A DNA stretch of 5,984 bases from Cyanobacteriota bacterium (lineage in GTDB: Bacteria > Cyanobacteriota > Cyanobacteriia > Phormidesmidales > Phormidesmidaceae): assembly GCA_027619675.1 (NCBI GenBank), contig JAQCHG010000127.1:1-5984 (forward strand), read 5' to 3'. Shown here piece after piece: positions 5,702 to 5,984 of the stretch (the first letter of the stretch is position 1; the number at the start of each line of letters is the position of its first letter). The notes beneath the pieces were generated by a model. That model saw only the letters and a list, made by a program, of their open reading frames with translations. It did not search any database and was not told the DNA's origin. The position numbers and the translations under genes are program-made.

Positions 5702-5984
5702 ATGGTTGCCACCCCCCAACCCCAAAGAATGACGGTCGCAACCTACTTGGAGTGGGAACTTCGTCAGGACATGCGTTACGAATTTGTCCATGGTGACGTG
5801 TTGGCCATGACGGGGGGCTCCCTGGCCCACAATGACATTGCTATCAATATCTTGACGGCGCTGCGGCCTCAGGTGCGGGCTGCGGGCTGTCGCATCAATA
5901 TTGCCGATGCCAAGGTGCAGGTTACCCCGTCGATATACCGTTATCCCGATCTGGTGGTGAGTTGCGACCCTCAGGATCAGCAGG
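5702..5984 (+). CDS. Uma2-family putative restriction endonuclease-like protein (5' part only)
   Basis: The window gives the first 94 residues of a protein that runs off the right edge; usual family length is about 190. The family (Uma2/DUF820) has a PD-(D/E)XK nuclease fold and is present in many copies in cyanobacterial genomes; its biological role is unsettled. Typical landmarks are visible: TYLEWEL (14-20), MRYEFVHGDVLAMTGG (24-39, with E27), AHNDIAINI (42-50), GCRINIADAKVQV (62-74) and YPDLVVSC (81-88), where D83 is the expected first metal-binding acid. The second half of the active site (the E-x-K strand, normally near a VEVLSPST motif) would lie beyond the window, so activity cannot be judged. 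ATG 5702 matches the usual MVATPQ start. The nearest GGAG (5677-5680) is 21 bases away, too far for a standard ribosome site. Confidence 0.93.
   Translation, partial: MVATPQPQRMTVATYLEWELRQDMRYEFVHGDVLAMTGGSLAHNDIAINILTALRPQVRAAGCRINIADAKVQVTPSIYRYPDLVVSCDPQDQQ

Overview
The window looks like part of a GC-rich cyanobacterial chromosome. The clearest sign is the octamer GCGATCGC (HIP1, the highly iterated palindrome of many cyanobacteria). I find 11 exact copies, starting at 200, 780, 810, 1255, 1734, 2007, 2031, 3344, 4229, 4487 and 4536. An Uma2-type nuclease gene, a family greatly expanded in cyanobacteria, fits the same source. The genus cannot be fixed from this sequence.

Layout. Positions 1-236 are non-coding and hold three copies of a short motif (core AAAACGGTTYCA). 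Next come two same-strand genes: a LigB/DODA-type extradiol dioxygenase (237-1001) and, after 53 bp, a glutathionyl-hydroquinone reductase (1055-2056) with an excellent Shine-Dalgarno site. A four-helix membrane protein of unknown function lies on the minus strand (2073-2690) and converges on the reductase with a 16-bp gap. A divergent 275-bp spacer (2691-2965) contains inverted repeats, including a near-perfect 18-bp palindrome, and leads into a complete tex gene (2966-5218). The last region (5219-5701) holds a possible 75-residue membrane protein gene on the minus strand (5280-5507) and a 14-bp tandem repeat. It is followed by the 5' part of an Uma2-family gene (5702 to the window end).

Functional links. 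The first two genes may both act on catechol- or quinone-type aromatics, one opening a dihydroxylated ring and the other reducing glutathionylated hydroquinones; this pairing is an inference from order and chemistry. Tex is a housekeeping RNA-binding factor. The Uma2 gene is an accessory gene. No mobile element, CRISPR array, tRNA or rRNA is visible, and I see no clear multi-gene novel system. The most interesting unexplained items are the unknown membrane protein, the candidate small minus-strand gene, and the repeats upstream of the dioxygenase, tex and Uma2 genes.
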